Assembly: GCA_030745285.1 (NCBI GenBank)
Contig: JASLOV010000082.1
Location: 1 to 7,251, forward strand
Direction: 5' to 3'
Source of the DNA: Dehalococcoidia bacterium
GTDB taxonomy: Bacteria > Chloroflexota > Dehalococcoidia > UBA2979
Length of the DNA stretch: 7,251 nucleotides
The position numbers and the translations under genes are program-made. Positions 6,747 through 7,251 of the stretch are shown one piece after another. The notes below the pieces were generated by a model. It made no database searches. It was not told where the DNA came from and worked only from the letters and a program-made list of their open reading frames with translations. How positions within the stretch are numbered: position 1 is the first letter of the stretch; each line of letters starts with the position of its first letter.

Positions 6747-6770
6747 CACACCGCGATAAGGGCCGGTGTG
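6747..6770. repeat. Inverted repeat, 7-bp arms
   Basis: CACACCG (6747-6753) and CGGTGTG (6764-6770) pair perfectly around a 10-nt loop, and the stem can be extended past a one-base bulge to CTC/GAG. No U-tract follows on either strand. Confidence 0.5.
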
Positions 6771-6780
6771 GAGCGCACCT

Positions 6781-6828
6781 GCGTCACCCCGTCACCACAG
6801 CCCCGTTTTCGGGCTTCCAGGGTGACGC
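6781..6828. repeat. Inverted repeat with 9-bp arms and nested hairpin
   Basis: GCGTCACCC (6781-6789) pairs with GGGTGACGC (6820-6828). Inside the 30-nt spacer, CCCG-TTTT-CGGG (6802-6813) makes a second hairpin. The heptamer CGTCACC occurs twice on the left (6782, 6790) and its complement twice on the right (6821, 6842). Function unknown; it lacks the conserved core of an integron attC site. Confidence 0.55.
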
Positions 6829-6950
6829 CGGTCGTAACGCGGGTGACGTAAGGCCCTGTCAGTGGTGCGAGACATGGGCTTCTATCCTCACCTGCCTCAC
6901 CCACGCCGCTCCCGAGACCGTTACGCAGGTGAACCGGGCCCAACTGGAGC

Positions 6951-6974
6951 AATCTGTTACACGTGCAACAGATT
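6951..6974. repeat. Near-perfect 24-bp palindrome centred on CACGTG
   Basis: The arms AATCTGTT (6951-6958) and AACAGATT (6967-6974) pair perfectly, the centre CACGTG (6960-6965) is itself palindromic, and only the pair 6959/6966 mismatches. Twenty-two of 24 positions are symmetric, and the arms are AT-rich against a GC-rich background. It suits a dimeric regulator or recombinase site. It lies 64 bp upstream of the kinase -35 box. Confidence 0.6.
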
Positions 6975-7012
6975 CAGACCTGGGGGGGAGGGTCTATCAC
7001 CGTCCCAGAATC

Positions 7013-7028
7013 GACTCGAAGACTCGAA
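7013..7028 (+). repeat. Tandem 8-bp repeat upstream of the kinase promoter
   Basis: GACTCGAA occurs twice back to back, ending 10 bp before the -35 box. The position suits an activator site, but a chance repeat is possible. Confidence 0.4.
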
Positions 7029-7038
7029 CACCCAGGTT

Positions 7039-7067
7039 TTGCCCGAAACCCGTCTGACCGCTACAAT
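7039..7067 (+). promoter_or_regulatory. Sigma70-like promoter for the Ser/Thr kinase
   Basis: TTGCCC (7039-7044), a 17-bp spacer and TACAAT (7062-7067) give four and five matches to the consensus boxes at ideal spacing. Transcription would start near 7074, leaving a leader of about 17 nt before ATG 7091. Confidence 0.6.
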
Positions 7068-7090
7068 CAGCCTGTTTTCACAGACAGATC

Positions 7091-7251
7091 ATGACGCTCC
7101 AGCGCGGCACCCGCCTCGGCCCGTATCAGATCGAGTCCCCCATCGGCGCAGGGGGCATGGGTGAGGCCTACCGCGCCCACGACCCCAAGCTCCAGCGCAC
7201 GGTCGCCATCAAGGTGCTGGCGAAACAGGATGACGACGCTTCGGCCAAGCT
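7091..7251 (+). CDS. Eukaryote-type serine/threonine protein kinase, N-terminus (runs off right edge)
   Basis: The first 53 codons read MTLQRGTRLGPYQIESPIG, then the glycine-rich nucleotide loop GAGGMGEAYRAHD (residues 19-31) and VAIKVL with the ATP-contacting Lys41. This is the start of the bacterial Hanks-type kinase family, which phosphorylates Ser/Thr on target proteins; in many bacteria such kinases carry C-terminal sensor or propeller domains, here out of view. The usual Val after GxGxxGE is Ala (GEAYRA), a conservative but uncommon change. The gene diverges from the VWA/transglutaminase block and has its own promoter. No clear Shine-Dalgarno precedes the ATG, but the kinase motifs begin at once, so the start is well supported. 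Confidence 0.9.
   Translation, partial: MTLQRGTRLGPYQIESPIGAGGMGEAYRAHDPKLQRTVAIKVLAKQDDDASAK

Larger units (their letters stand above)
6618..7090. other. Noncoding divergent region between the ribbon-helix-helix gene and the kinase
   Basis: About 470 bp without a supported gene. Frames that cross it give low-complexity or unfamiliar peptides. It holds the promoter region of the ribbon-helix-helix gene at its left end, inverted repeats at 6747-6770, 6781-6828 and 6951-6974, a tandem 8-bp repeat at 7013-7028 and the kinase promoter at 7039-7067. No tRNA or other RNA gene was recognised. Confidence 0.5.

Noticed and set aside
6781..6848. Integron attC-like site
   Set aside because: Paired arms exist but the conserved core triplets and spacing of attC are missing, and there is no tyrosine integrase nearby.
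6746..6952. 68-codon minus-strand open frame with VTRVTTGVTLEARKRG
   Set aside because: The Val-Thr pattern comes from the repeated CGTCACC heptamers; no ribosome-binding site and no recognised family.
7005..7035. tRNA-like TTCGAGTC motif on the minus strand
   Set aside because: No cloverleaf: the T-stem does not pair, and no acceptor stem or anticodon arm is found.
6862..7164. 100-codon plus-strand open frame overlapping the kinase start
   Set aside because: Crosses the inverted repeat, the kinase promoter and the kinase coding sequence in another frame; no domain.

Overview
The window is high-GC bacterial DNA. A PASTA-less, eukaryote-type Ser/Thr kinase start of the kind common in Acidobacteriota, a small ribbon-helix-helix gene coupled to a serine recombinase, and Sel1-repeat proteins together suggest an Acidobacteriota-like (possibly Vicinamibacteria) soil or metagenomic genome. 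That placement is inference; no marker gene is present.

Layout, left to right. Positions 1-140 look like the end of an IS3-type insertion sequence: a short transposase-like C-terminus followed by a candidate terminal repeat ending at 140. It abuts a damaged minus-strand gene (138-711) that encoded a secreted Sel1-repeat protein with an in-frame excisionase-type helix-turn-helix. This gene has an early frameshift, and its 3' end is cut at the insertion-sequence boundary. Next comes a minus-strand block of three same-strand genes with short gaps, transcribed right to left: a 995-aa exported protein (two discoidin-like domains, a PPC-like domain, two von Willebrand A domains; 3267-6254), a 762-aa exported transglutaminase-like protein whose expected catalytic Cys is Ser and which ends in hydrophobic membrane segments (952-3240), and a 40-aa candidate membrane peptide with a strong ribosome-binding site (789-911). 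Upstream of this block lies the truncated N-terminus of a serine recombinase (about 6307-6393), preceded 2 nt away by an intact ribbon-helix-helix gene (6396-6617). A structured noncoding stretch of about 470 bp (6618-7090) holds several inverted repeats, then a good sigma70-like promoter, then a plus-strand Ser/Thr kinase start (7091 to the window edge).

How it may work together. The large exported VWA/discoidin protein and the transglutaminase-like membrane protein are probably co-transcribed and act outside the cytoplasm, perhaps in adhesion, ligand binding or assembly of an envelope complex, with the small peptide as a possible partner. I know of no named system with this exact composition and cannot search for one here. 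Both flanks carry mobile-element scars, so the block may sit in a recombination-prone accessory region, while its two large reading frames remain intact.
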